NCBI RefSeq assembly: GCF_021028955.1
Contig: NZ_JAIWPE010000096.1
Span: forward strand, 339,313-403,312
Reading direction: 5' to 3'
DNA from: Salipaludibacillus sp. CUR1
GTDB taxonomy: Bacteria > Bacillota > Bacilli > Bacillales > Salisediminibacteriaceae
DNA: 64,000 bases
Positions 56,401 to 64,000 of this stretch are shown here, one piece after another (the first letter of the stretch is position 1; every line of letters starts with the position of its first letter). A program made the translations under genes and the position numbers. The notes under the pieces were generated by a model. That model was not told the DNA's origin, made no database searches, and saw nothing but the letters and a program-made list of their open reading frames with translations.

Positions 56401-57051
56401 TCACCATTTAATTGAAGAGACGGCTTCTTTCAAGCGTTCTTTTTCAGAGTCTGACCCGTCCGATTGACTGATTTCTTTTTTTATCCCTGAAATCGAACCA
56501 AACCCTTTCACAAATCCATTTAAACGCGCAGCCAAGGTTGAATGAACCAGGTCTTTATGGGATGGGTATAATTCAGACAGTTTCTCCAATGCTGACTTAT
56601 ACTGTTTTAAATAATATTTCTGATGATAGTCTTCCGCTGGAAAAAAAGGTTTTTCTGTATTAATTTCTGTTTCAATCTTATGCCCTTTTATCTCCTCCCA
56701 CTTCTGTTTCACGCTTAAAGCCTTTTCTTTCTGCGAGTTATCAAAACAGACGAGAAGAGACATGTACTGCCTTCCCCTGTAGCCGTGTTTTTTACCGCTG
56801 TGGCTTTTCCAGAATTCATTAAGAAGGTCTTCGTAAGTTATTTTTGCTGGATCGTAAACCACTTGAACAGCTTCCGTATGATCTCCCATTCGCCTGTATA
56901 CAGGGTGATCTGTCGTCCCGCCTGTATAACCTGCTTCAGTTTTTATGACACCTTTATAACGCCCAAACTGGGCATCAGGCCCCCAAAATCAGCCCATCCC
57001 AAAAATAGCTTTTTTGAGGCCTGTTTCTCCTGCATTTATTATGTCTGCCAT
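56401..57051 (-). CDS. msrA: Peptide-methionine (S)-S-oxide reductase MsrA with in-frame TGA (selenocysteine) at the catalytic position
   Basis: Full-length MsrA of 216 residues if TGA at 56989-56991 is read through as selenocysteine. ATG 57051, preceded by AGAGGTGG, opens M-A-D-I-I-N-A-G-E-T-G; residues 15-24 read A-I-F-G-M-G-(Sec21)-F-W-G, the exact MsrA active-site motif in which Cys is the catalytic residue. The frame continues without break through A-G-Y-T-G-G-T-T-D-H-P-V-Y and E-A-V-Q-V-V-Y-D-P to the stop at 56401. Starting at ATG 56889 instead would remove the active site. The rest has one Cys only (L-L-V-C-F), consistent with no classical resolving pair. An 8-bp hairpin with AGUUU loop follows the TGA at the SECIS distance. 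Alternatives are a nonsense mutation or sequencing error, which I judge less likely because nothing else is broken. Confidence 0.85.
56957..56991 (-). promoter_or_regulatory. Candidate bacterial SECIS element following the msrA TGA
   Basis: On the minus strand, TGATGCCC (56977-56970) pairs with GGGCGTTA (56964-56957), eight pairs including two G-U, closing the 5-nt loop AGTTT. The loop has G at its second position and begins 19 nt after the TGA, within the range known for bacterial SECIS elements (apical loop 3-14 nt with G in the first two positions, 16-37 nt from UGA). Confidence 0.75.
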
Positions 57052-57223
57052 AATTTTAATCCACCTCTTTCTGTATTTAATAATAAGGCCAGCACAATTA
57101 TTCCCTCACTTGTTCATTTTTATTACCTCCAGCAGATTTAATCAAACAAACTTTTTTATATTAAAAACTCCTATAAGTGGGCAAATTAACTTTACAAAAA
57201 ACTGAGGATAAAAGGAGTATATT

Positions 57224-58336
57224 ATGAAGCTGAAAAAAACACCATCAATGAAACGTTTGTGCCAGCCAAGAATAAGGAAAGCTGTCGTCTTTTTATTGAC
57301 ATTTCTGACAATGCTGGCTGTTCTCTCCCCTTCAGTATCAGCGAAAGAGTCTGAGTTACTTGAAGCGCCAGTATATGTGGATAACCAGCCTGTCCAGACG
57401 AAGTATGTGATGAGAGACGGGCATATGATGGTGCCTGCTATGTTTTTTAAGCATACAGGGACAGAAGTTAACTGGAATGAAAAATATGATTCAATTGTGT
57501 TCCGATTAGGCGGCACTCGTTTTGCCAACCCGACAGGAACGAAATACATCGATTATCAGAAAGCAGGAACTGACCAATGGGAAAGAGATACGTGGGCAAC
57601 AGCTTCTATTCACGTAGACGGCCAGACATTCGTCCCTTTAGTGGATGTAGCAAGAAGACTGGGATTAAGAGTTGATTATGATAGGGTTGCGAAAAGAACA
57701 ACTATTCAAAACCCAAACGAAAGAACTGCCAGAAGAATCGGTTCAGGAGATCCATCAGGAAGGCAAATTGCCCTTACATTTGATGACGGCCCGGATGCCA
57801 CTTATACTCCGCAAATACTCGATATTTTAAAGGATAAAGGAGTTCCTGCCACATTCTTTGTTGTTGGAAGGCAGGTAGATCAGTTTCCTGAACTTATGCA
57901 GCGAATTGTAAAAGAAGGACATGGATTGGGCAACCATTCTTTCACTCATCCTGATTTTACTGGCATTCAGTCCAGTGAGGTAAGGGAAGAACTTTTCAAA
58001 ACCCAGCAGAGTATGAGCAGAGCTGTTAACAGATTGCCTGATTTATTCAGACCTCCATACGGAAACCTAACCAGAGCTGATGAAGATTTTCTTCATGAAA
58101 AAGGATTCCGGATTGTTATGTGGTCTGTTGATACGTTGGACTGGACCGGCCTTTCAGGCGATGAAATTTTCAACAGGGTCCAAAATAATATAAAACCGGG
58201 CGGAATTATTCTTCAGCATAACATTGATGTGAACCCCGGGATGCTTGATGGAACGGTAGAAGCCCTTCCAAGGATTATCGATGAGCTGCAGGGGCAAGGT
58301 TATACCTTTGTAACGGTCCAGACATTACTTGATTAA
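57224..58336 (+). CDS. Secreted polysaccharide deacetylase with stalk-like N-terminal domain
   Basis: A 370-residue exported protein: signal peptide to about residue 40 (L-L-T-F-L-T-M-L-A-V-L-S ... V-S-A), a copper-amine-oxidase-type stalk domain at about 45-165 (F-V-P-L-V-D-V-A-R-R-L-G-L), then a NodB/CE4 domain with T-F-D-D-G-P-D, N-H-S-F-T-H, R-P-P-Y-G, V-D-T-L-D-W and L-Q-H-N. All catalytic and metal residues are intact, so it is probably an active peptidoglycan or chitin-oligosaccharide deacetylase. SD AAAGGAG before ATG 57224; terminator follows. Confidence 0.92.
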   Translation: MKLKKTPSMKRLCQPRIRKAVVFLLTFLTMLAVLSPSVSAKESELLEAPVYVDNQPVQTKYVMRDGHMMVPAMFFKHTGTEVNWNEKYDSIVFRLGGTRFANPTGTKYIDYQKAGTDQWERDTWATASIHVDGQTFVPLVDVARRLGLRVDYDRVAKRTTIQNPNERTARRIGSGDPSGRQIALTFDDGPDATYTPQILDILKDKGVPATFFVVGRQVDQFPELMQRIVKEGHGLGNHSFTHPDFTGIQSSEVREELFKTQQSMSRAVNRLPDLFRPPYGNLTRADEDFLHEKGFRIVMWSVDTLDWTGLSGDEIFNRVQNNIKPGGIILQHNIDVNPGMLDGTVEALPRIIDELQGQGYTFVTVQTLLD

Positions 58337-58347
58337 TCTTCTGTAAA

Positions 58348-58386
58348 GACTAAAAAGAGCCTGGCTAAGGCCAGGCTCTTTTTAGT
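58348..58386. terminator. Bidirectional terminator
   Basis: Stem AAAAAGAGCCTGGC/GCCAGGCTCTTTTT between converging genes. Confidence 0.93.
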
Positions 58387-58388
58387 TA

Positions 58389-60023
58389 CTATTGAATAGT
58401 GACATCTTTTAGTTGGTACAACCCGGATGGATCTGCCCAGAAACCGTCAACACTGTCTGCATATCCCATAATATGGTCTGGGTGATACAAGAACGCCATT
58501 GGCGATTTATCAAGAAGATAGTTCGTTGCTTCTTCATACATTTCTAAACGGGTATCCTCATCCTGTTCAACACGGGCTTCGTGAAGCATCGCATCAAACT
58601 CTTCATCTGCAAAGAACGATCTGTTTCCGCCTGCACCAACGTTCTCAGAGTGGAAAAGCATGTGCATTGGGTAATCCGCATCACCTGTCCCAAGAGACAG
58701 ACCGAGAATAAACATATCATGCTCGCCTGCCCCAGTCTGATCAAGGTACGCTCCCCATTCAACAACTTCAATTTCAATGTCTACACCGATCGCGGCTAAG
58801 TCAGCTTGCGCCAATTCGGCGACATCCATTCTTTCCCGGCTGTCATTTGTCCAGATGGTTGTTTCGAACCCATCTTCATAGCCTGCTTCAGCAAGCAATT
58901 CCTGCGCTCTTTCAGGGTCGTACTCCAGCTGGTCAACATTTTCACTGTAGCCGAAGTTAGTATTATTCACAGGGCCGAGAGCTGCATCCCCCGTACCTTC
59001 AAGAACCCCGTCCAGCATATTTTCCTTATTAAGTGCCAAAGAGATCGCCTGACGGACTCGTTCATCATCAAACGGTTCTTTTTCCACGTTAAAACCTAAA
59101 TAAGTAATACTTGCGGCATTTCTTTGATATACGTTAATTCCATCCGTATTTTCAACACGCCCCATATCACTTGGGGTAACCGGGTCAATAATATGAGCAG
59201 CCCCCGTTTCCAGTTCTCCAATACGCGTTAAATCTTCAGGGACCACACTGAAAGTAACAGTATCTACTTTCGCATTTTCTCCCCAATAATCTTCATTTTT
59301 AGTTAATACGATTTCATCACCTGTGTCCCAGCTTTCAAATTTGAAATAGCCTGTACCGTAAGGATGCTCGTTAACATAGTCGCCAGGCTGCGCCCCGTCT
59401 TCCATATTCGCATAATCCTCTTCGATCACTTCCGGGCTCAAAATACTGGCGGCATAGTGTGCCATATGAGCAGGAAGCGGTGCAAAAGGATCTTCAGTTA
59501 CAAATTCAACTGTATAATCATCCACCACGTTCACTTCTTCTACAATTTCAAAAAGAATTTTACGCGGAGAAGCAATTTCATCATCCAGAATCCGCTCAAT
59601 ATTTACCTTGACTGCTTCTGCGTTAAATGGCGTCCCGTCATGGAATTCTGCTCCTTCAACCAATTGGAAATGCCAAACATCCTCTTCTACAGCTTCCCAC
59701 TCTTCGGCAAGTCCCGGCTCCAATTCCATATTATCATCATATTTGACAAGCGTTTCATATAGATTGGTTTGAATGTTACCGGACGGTACATCACTTGAAG
59801 TATGAGGATCCAAAGAGCTTGCATCTGATAATACGGCAACAACCAAGTCCCCGCCTTCTCCGCCTGCTGCTTCATCCCCATCATTCTGTTCGTTTTCATT
59901 ATTTTCCGGTGTTTCTGCACCTGTGTTTTCCCCGCCTTCATCCGGTTCACTGGCACAACCAGCCAGAGCCACAGCTGCCGCGAGTGAAAACATCCCGGCT
60001 TTTAAGCTTTTACTTCTTAACAT
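58389..60023 (-). CDS. ABC transporter substrate-binding lipoprotein, family 5 (oligopeptide/nickel type)
   Basis: Extracytoplasmic solute-binding lipoprotein of 544 residues, SBP family 5 (OppA/DppE/NikA type). Lipobox A-L-A-G-C (Cys 23), an N/E/D/G-rich linker of about 35 residues, then the binding protein with S-L-D-P-H-T-S, Y-E-T-L-V-K-Y-D, and the P-Y-G-T-G-Y-F-K-F region. Substrate is probably a peptide, but permease and ATPase genes are not adjacent, so it may be an orphan receptor. SD AAAGGGGGA before ATG 60023. Confidence 0.9.
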   Translation of the reverse strand: MLRSKSLKAGMFSLAAAVALAGCASEPDEGGENTGAETPENNENEQNDGDEAAGGEGGDLVVAVLSDASSLDPHTSSDVPSGNIQTNLYETLVKYDDNMELEPGLAEEWEAVEEDVWHFQLVEGAEFHDGTPFNAEAVKVNIERILDDEIASPRKILFEIVEEVNVVDDYTVEFVTEDPFAPLPAHMAHYAASILSPEVIEEDYANMEDGAQPGDYVNEHPYGTGYFKFESWDTGDEIVLTKNEDYWGENAKVDTVTFSVVPEDLTRIGELETGAAHIIDPVTPSDMGRVENTDGINVYQRNAASITYLGFNVEKEPFDDERVRQAISLALNKENMLDGVLEGTGDAALGPVNNTNFGYSENVDQLEYDPERAQELLAEAGYEDGFETTIWTNDSRERMDVAELAQADLAAIGVDIEIEVVEWGAYLDQTGAGEHDMFILGLSLGTGDADYPMHMLFHSENVGAGGNRSFFADEEFDAMLHEARVEQDEDTRLEMYEEATNYLLDKSPMAFLYHPDHIMGYADSVDGFWADPSGLYQLKDVTIQ

Positions 60024-60395
60024 GTCATAATCCCCCTTTAAATAGTAAGAAACTCAAAGTTGATAAAAAATAAAAATATTACAAATCTATTACCTAAATT
60101 ACTATATTCTAAAAAGAATGTAAAGAATATTTTTTGAAAATTATATTTTTTCGTATTTATTAAACAATTTGTTTATTTTTAAAAACGCCTGCATGTCAGA
60201 TTTTTTAGCAATAATCAACTATTTTATTGAAAAATTCAAAAAAGTTTAAAAGTATAATCATAAAATATAGTAAACAAGATTTAAATTACATTAAAGGGAA
60301 ATTATTGTAAAAAACTATTAGACCTTTTTCGTTAGCAGTTATTTGCCTATGTTATAATACGGATGTTATATGAAAAATAAGCCGGAGGTTTCACA
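60024..60395. promoter_or_regulatory. A/T-rich divergent promoter region with extended -10 for DUF3900 gene
   Basis: TGTTATAAT (60350-60358) forms an extended -10 box about 40 bp ahead of the DUF3900 start. The rest is strongly A/T-rich with short T and A runs; no gene or riboswitch recognised. Confidence 0.5.
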
Positions 60396-61451
60396 ATGGA
60401 TTTTACTATAGAGTATTTATCTTTCTTTGTAATTAAAGTAACAGGAGGCGGAGAGGAAGCAGATAAAGTATTTAACCACTATCAGACACTGGATGAGGAG
60501 ACTTACTTATCCAGCCCATTAAAAGATTTTTTAGACGGAGAATTAGGGAAAATAGCTAAACGGAAAGTAGAGCGTCATCCAAAGAGCGATCAAGTACCTA
60601 CTAAAATAGGTTATTTTACAGTTGAACCCGGTTACGAGCTTGATTCAAACCCAAATTATAATCTCTTTCAGAGACTCAGGGTGGCAGACTCATTAGATAC
60701 TTTCAAAGAACAAAGCGAAAAAATAGTCAGAGGCTATTTGAACACTAGTTCGATTCGGGGCGGGGCTCTTATTGTTATCCGAGCTAAACTTACTAAGTTT
60801 TCAGATGAGCCTTATATATTTGTTTTAAAATGCGACTTCGAACAGAAAGTCGCTTCTGTTACGGATGAGCAATCGCTTATTAAAAAAGTTGAAATGGCTA
60901 TCACAACTAAAAATATGAAATCCATTCAATACCCTCATATGCCTGAGGAAGGAATGGCAGAAGAGTGGGAACTTAAGATTCATCAGTCCTCCCATTCCAG
61001 ATATTTTGAAGAATTTCTTAAATATGTTGAATACACCCAGACGATTACGGACATGGTCAAAGACCGTGTCATAGAATCTCATCAACAGTACATTTCTGAA
61101 ACATATGAAGAAGACAGTGAAGAGAGAATTGAGGAAGAAGAATATATTGAAGCCTGGTCAAATACTGCAGAGAGACAAATGCAGGAAAAATGGACGGAAG
61201 ATCAGGTGATTGAAGCGTCTTCCCCCCTTGTTGAAAATCAGCCTGAAATGCCATTAAAACTGAAACTGGACCATATTGATATTAAAGGCCTCCTTTCTGA
61301 TTTCAGTGACAGCATACATATCGCTAAACAAAACGGAAGATACATTGTACTAATCGAAGGAGAATCATTTTCATTTGATAAAGATGCTTCTCCGGTTGAA
61401 TTCCTTCAGCCTGACACACTTGAAAATGTAATAAAACGATTAAATAAATAA
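60396..61451 (+). CDS. DUF3900 family protein
   Basis: A 351-residue soluble acidic protein matching the Bacillus DUF3900 family: it opens M-D-F-T-I-E-Y-L-S-F-F-V-I and contains G-A-L-I-V-I-R-A-K-L and a long charged helix near 225-255 (E-E-D-S-E-E-R-I-E-E-E-E-Y). Function unknown. SD CCGGAGG before ATG 60396. Its stop codon is the first base pair of the inverted end of the repeat that follows. Confidence 0.8.
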   Translation: MDFTIEYLSFFVIKVTGGGEEADKVFNHYQTLDEETYLSSPLKDFLDGELGKIAKRKVERHPKSDQVPTKIGYFTVEPGYELDSNPNYNLFQRLRVADSLDTFKEQSEKIVRGYLNTSSIRGGALIVIRAKLTKFSDEPYIFVLKCDFEQKVASVTDEQSLIKKVEMAITTKNMKSIQYPHMPEEGMAEEWELKIHQSSHSRYFEEFLKYVEYTQTITDMVKDRVIESHQQYISETYEEDSEERIEEEEYIEAWSNTAERQMQEKWTEDQVIEASSPLVENQPEMPLKLKLDHIDIKGLLSDFSDSIHIAKQNGRYIVLIEGESFSFDKDASPVEFLQPDTLENVIKRLNK

Positions 61452-61889
61452 AGAGGCTGGACAAAACTAAAGACAAGTTTGTAAAAGACGAACAATAATT
61501 TTTATCAGAAAGGCGTGGCCTTTTAGTTTTTCCAGCTATTCAATAGCCTGAGCTTTTTTGATTGAAGGACAGAAGGCGGTGACTCGACAGGTTAAGGCTG
61601 AAGATCCAATTCAACGAAGCTCCATGCTGCGTTGAATTTCAACCAATCCTGAAGAAGAAACGCACCCGTTAAATACATTATTATTCCGATGAACGAAGGC
61701 GAGGACACCCAGAGGATGAGCGAAGTCTTCGTCGAGAGTGATTTGGCAGATTAACAGGACAAGCCCCTGGGGAAGCGTCCGCCAGGGGGACTGAAAGCAC
61801 TTCTTTTCTCATAAAGAAAGCCGAACAAAATTTTCAAATTTTTGTTCGGCTTTTCTATATGATTACTATTCTTTTGTCCCTGCCCTTTC
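61450..61889. repeat. Dispersed element copy, inverted relative to 33161
   Basis: About 440 bp with ends AAAGAGGCTGGACAAAACT (61450-61468) and TTTTGTCCCTGCCCTTT (61872-61888). Internal blocks match the reverse complement of the 33161 copy: CTAAAGACAAGTTTGT, GACGAACAATAATTTT, GAACGAAGGCGAGGACACCC, GGGACTGAAAGCACTT and hairpin AAAGCCGAACAAAA/TTTTTGTTCGGCTTT near the right end. It begins within the DUF3900 stop codon. No coding frame. Confidence 0.87.
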
Positions 61890-61939
61890 TAAACACTACT
61901 GAACTCTTACACCAACTCCTCACATTATCTGTCCGTTTC

Positions 61940-63013
61940 TTAACTTTCACCTTGCTTTTCTAACACTTCTCTGCAAATATCATAAATATCTTTTACATTT
62001 AAATTCTCAGCTTCATTTAAAATACTTCTCTCAAACTGGTCATTAACCGTTTTGGCCTCTTTCAGATAAGTGATTCCCTGTTTCATATATGATTTATACA
62101 ATTTTGTTAATTCGTTAATAGCCACTGCATATTTCTCATCGGTTTCAGGCATTACTGTTTCGGTATAAAGGTCAATAATCTGATCCTCTTCTTGTTCAGG
62201 GAAATATTCATGGGGATCGGTACTGTCAAATAAGCAGATACCGAGCTCTCTTATAATTACCATATCAATACTGTGAGGATCAAAACCGCAATGGTACATC
62301 TCGACGTCAAACCCTGCCTCTTCGCTGAAATGCGCTACTTTTTTAAGCAAGGTCGATTTCCCAGTCCCTGCCCGCCCTTTAATTAAGTATCGCTTTTTCA
62401 CATCTTCTGTTAAATCAGGAATATAGTCAACCACACCACGAGGAGTTGACGCACCGAAAAAACGGTGTTTTGTACGGCCTTTTTTTCCAGGGTTTCGTTT
62501 CCTTCCAATTATCTCCTGAACTAAATTACCAGTCAATTTGTCGGCTCTATGAAAATCCATGCTGTTTATATATATTTCTTCCAAACCATCGTGGATTTCC
62601 AAACCTCTTTTAAAAGACCGGTGTGCTTTTTGAATAATCCTGTTGATATTTTGCACATACATCCGTCTGATGTCCTTCTCAATAAGCCGGGATAAGTTAA
62701 GAATGGGATCTGAATTAATCACTTTAGTGCGCCCTGTATGATCCAGGTCGTTAACTGTAAAAGCTGTTTTAAGAGCGGGTATAATTACACCATCAAGGGC
62801 GTTATTGTCAGACGCGCAATGAATACACTCAACTTCATGCCCTTTAGCCGCATATTCTTTGGCGATTGTTTCCAGTATTTTGGACTTAATAACCCTTAAC
62901 GACCCTTTAATAACCACCACTTCATCTACATCCTGTAAATTTGATTCATATAAAGAAAAGAATCCTCTGGCAGTATGAACTCCCCAAAAGTAATGACGCA
63001 TTTTTCCCTGCAT
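61940..63013 (-). CDS. PRK06851-like ATPase with two P-loop-type halves
   Basis: A 357-residue protein of the PRK06851-type ATPase family, apparently an internal duplication. The second half carries a normal Walker A, G-R-A-G-T-G-K-S-T-L-L-K-K near residue 208; the first half has a degenerate copy, I-K-G-S-L-R-V-I-K-S-K-I-L, without the second glycine. Parallel segments H-C-A-S-D-N-N-A-L-D-G-V-I-I and H-C-G-F-D-P-H-S-I-D-M-V-I-I show the duplication directly. Role unknown. SD AAGGGGAG before ATG 63013. Confidence 0.82.
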   Translation of the reverse strand: MQGKMRHYFWGVHTARGFFSLYESNLQDVDEVVVIKGSLRVIKSKILETIAKEYAAKGHEVECIHCASDNNALDGVIIPALKTAFTVNDLDHTGRTKVINSDPILNLSRLIEKDIRRMYVQNINRIIQKAHRSFKRGLEIHDGLEEIYINSMDFHRADKLTGNLVQEIIGRKRNPGKKGRTKHRFFGASTPRGVVDYIPDLTEDVKKRYLIKGRAGTGKSTLLKKVAHFSEEAGFDVEMYHCGFDPHSIDMVIIRELGICLFDSTDPHEYFPEQEEDQIIDLYTETVMPETDEKYAVAINELTKLYKSYMKQGITYLKEAKTVNDQFERSILNEAENLNVKDIYDICREVLEKQGES

Positions 63014-63099
63014 AATAATCTCCCCTTAATGGTCAATCGTCTATATAATTTATGCACCATTCATCAAAAAGTGTTTGTTAGGAAGAAAAGGGACTATAA

Positions 63100-63541
63100 A
63101 AAGAGCGTCCTCCTACAGGAAGTCGCGGAAGCCCTCGGGTAAGCCTTCGCCGACAGTGAACCGGCAGATTAAATAAAGCTTTAGCTAAAAATTAATCAGA
63201 TGAAAGCCTTTGCTATATGCATACACGACACTCTAATAATAATTAACCTGCCGTTGAACGAAGGCAAGGACACCCGGAGGATAAGCGCAGTCTGAAAATC
63301 CACTTTCCTGAAGGTGCCCTTCGGGGAAGTTAGTTGAAGACAAGCCCTCGGGTAAGCCTTCGCCGATAGTGAACCGGCAGATTAATTGACTCTGATTTAG
63401 ATAGAAAAAATTCTATTTTTTACATTAAACAACCCTGTGGTAAATTTAAATCCCTGCTTCTATTAAAAAAACATCCGAACAACATTTAAAATATTGTTTC
63501 GGATGTCTTTCAGGTTACTATTCTTTTGGCTCAGCCTCTTT
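63100..63541. repeat. Dispersed element copy with one preserved end
   Basis: Right end TTACTATTCTTTTGGCTCAGCCTCTTT overlaps the stop codon of the phosphoesterase gene. Interior contains GAACGAAGGCAAGGACACCC, GCAGTCTGAAAATCCACTTTCC, GAAGTTAGTTGAAGACAAGCCC, and twice the block CCCTCGGGTAAGCCTTCGCCGA(C/T)AGTGAACCGGCAGATTAA (63133 and 63345), so part of the unit is duplicated. The hairpin is ACATCCGAACAA/TTGTTTCGGATGT. The left boundary is unclear. No gene. Confidence 0.8.
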
Positions 63542-64000
63542 ATGAAAAGAAAACAAATTCAGCGTGAATATGATCTGACAAAGTCAAAATCCCAAATGAA
63601 AAGTAAGGCATTTTTCTTTTATCCATGACAGACCCTGGATTAAACATCAGAGTCTTGTTTACATAACGTAAATATGGTATATGAGAATGTCCGAAAATAA
63701 TACAGTCCATTTTTTCAGAAAAAGACTCTGCAGCCCTCTTTTCGGTCGTTTTACCGGTTCCATGACCATGGACAATGCCGATTTTAAATCCCTCAATTGT
63801 TAAAGCTTTTTTATCAGGTACTAGTCTTCTCATCTGATCATCATCTGTATTTCCACAGACCCCATCTATCTGTCCATATTTTTTAAACCGGTCATACACT
63901 TCCGGAGTCTGCCAGTCGCCTGCATGTATGATACGGTCAGCGGTGGCTAATTCCTCTGTTAGCCTGCCGGGAAGTGTTTTTCCTTTTTTAGGCATATGGG
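63540..64000 (-). CDS. YfcE/MJ0936-type metallophosphoesterase, incomplete at the window edge
   Basis: At least 153 residues of a calcineurin-like phosphoesterase of the YfcE family. Metal-site motifs: H-A-G-D-W near residue 26, C-G-N-T-D-D, H-G-H-G, and G-H-S-H-I-P; the C-terminal P-G-S-V strand is present. The first visible Met (63995) is preceded by a CAT codon, which would be the His of the N-terminal D-T-H motif (S-D-T-H-M-P), so the true start lies beyond the window. It probably acts on a phosphodiester. Confidence 0.88.
   Translation of the reverse strand, partial: HMPKKGKTLPGRLTEELATADRIIHAGDWQTPEVYDRFKKYGQIDGVCGNTDDDQMRRLVPDKKALTIEGFKIGIVHGHGTGKTTEKRAAESFSEKMDCIIFGHSHIPYLRYVNKTLMFNPGSVMDKRKMPYFSFGILTLSDHIHAEFVFFS

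Noticed and set aside
56401-56889. MsrA as a 162-residue protein starting at ATG 56889
   Set aside because: This version lacks the active site; intact upstream coding sequence in the same frame and a ribosome site at ATG 57051 show that it is the tail of a longer gene.

Overview
The window reads as chromosome from a Bacillales (Bacillaceae) member. It shows moderately low G+C, strong Shine-Dalgarno sites, sporulation genes (YjcZ-type peptide, SleL/YaaH cortex hydrolase, YppG) and long blocks in Bacillus subtilis order: yktB-yktA-speA, pdhDCBA-ykyA-def-rpoY-rnjA-ktrC, and ykuU/ykuT/ykuS/dapL/dapH. A BCCT osmolyte carrier, several mechanosensitive and K+ regulatory genes, and acidic Asn/Glu-rich secreted lipoproteins suggest a halotolerant or haloalkaliphilic relative. 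That lifestyle is inference.

Layout. 1-8.5 kb: yktB, yktA, speA, two small conserved genes, a lipoprotein pair (NodB deacetylase plus M23 peptidase), a BCCT transporter and a thioredoxin-like lipoprotein. 8.5-13.4 kb: pyruvate dehydrogenase operon on the minus strand. 13.9-19.3 kb: ykyA, a YjcZ-like peptide, peptide deformylase, RNA polymerase epsilon, RNase J1 and KtrC. 19.5-28.3 kb: peroxiredoxin, MscS, the acetylase-branch lysine/DAP genes, a glutaredoxin-like protein, a second MscS, a second KtrA/C, an ABC ATPase that lacks standard signature motifs, a small HSP and YppG. 28.4-33 kb: NfrA-type flavin reductase, luxS, yjcFG, yutG-like pgpA and a tRNA-Val. 33-43.4 kb: a 673-bp repeat with 18-bp inverted ends, ClC channel, DUF421, LTA-synthase-like protein, small coat-like proteins, YogA-like dehydrogenase and TSUP carrier. 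43.5-52.4 kb: gltBD, DUF456 and an Aquifex-type aconitase. 52.6-64 kb: membrane-anchored hydrolase, sleL, msrA, pdaA-like deacetylase, oligopeptide-binding lipoprotein, DUF3900, a PRK06851-like ATPase and an incomplete YfcE phosphoesterase.

The most striking feature is msrA at 56401-57051 (minus). The open frame normally visible begins only at 56889, but an intact, in-frame MsrA N-terminus lies upstream, interrupted solely by a TGA exactly at the catalytic cysteine of the G-C-F-W-G motif. Immediately after this TGA lies an 8-bp hairpin with a 5-nt AGUUU loop, placed as a bacterial SECIS should be. I interpret the gene as a selenocysteine-containing methionine sulfoxide reductase, unusual for Bacillales, which predicts selA/B/C/D elsewhere in the genome.

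A second theme is a dispersed intergenic repeat family. Six copies (about 7.7, 18.3, 33.2, 40.4, 61.5 and 63.1 kb) occur in both orientations. Several are bounded by inverted GAGGC(C/T)GGGACAAAA ends, carry a hairpin whose paired bases change together, and abut gene stop codons. Three further families of terminator hairpins share sequence between unrelated genes. The single tRNA gene has an unusual C at position 33.
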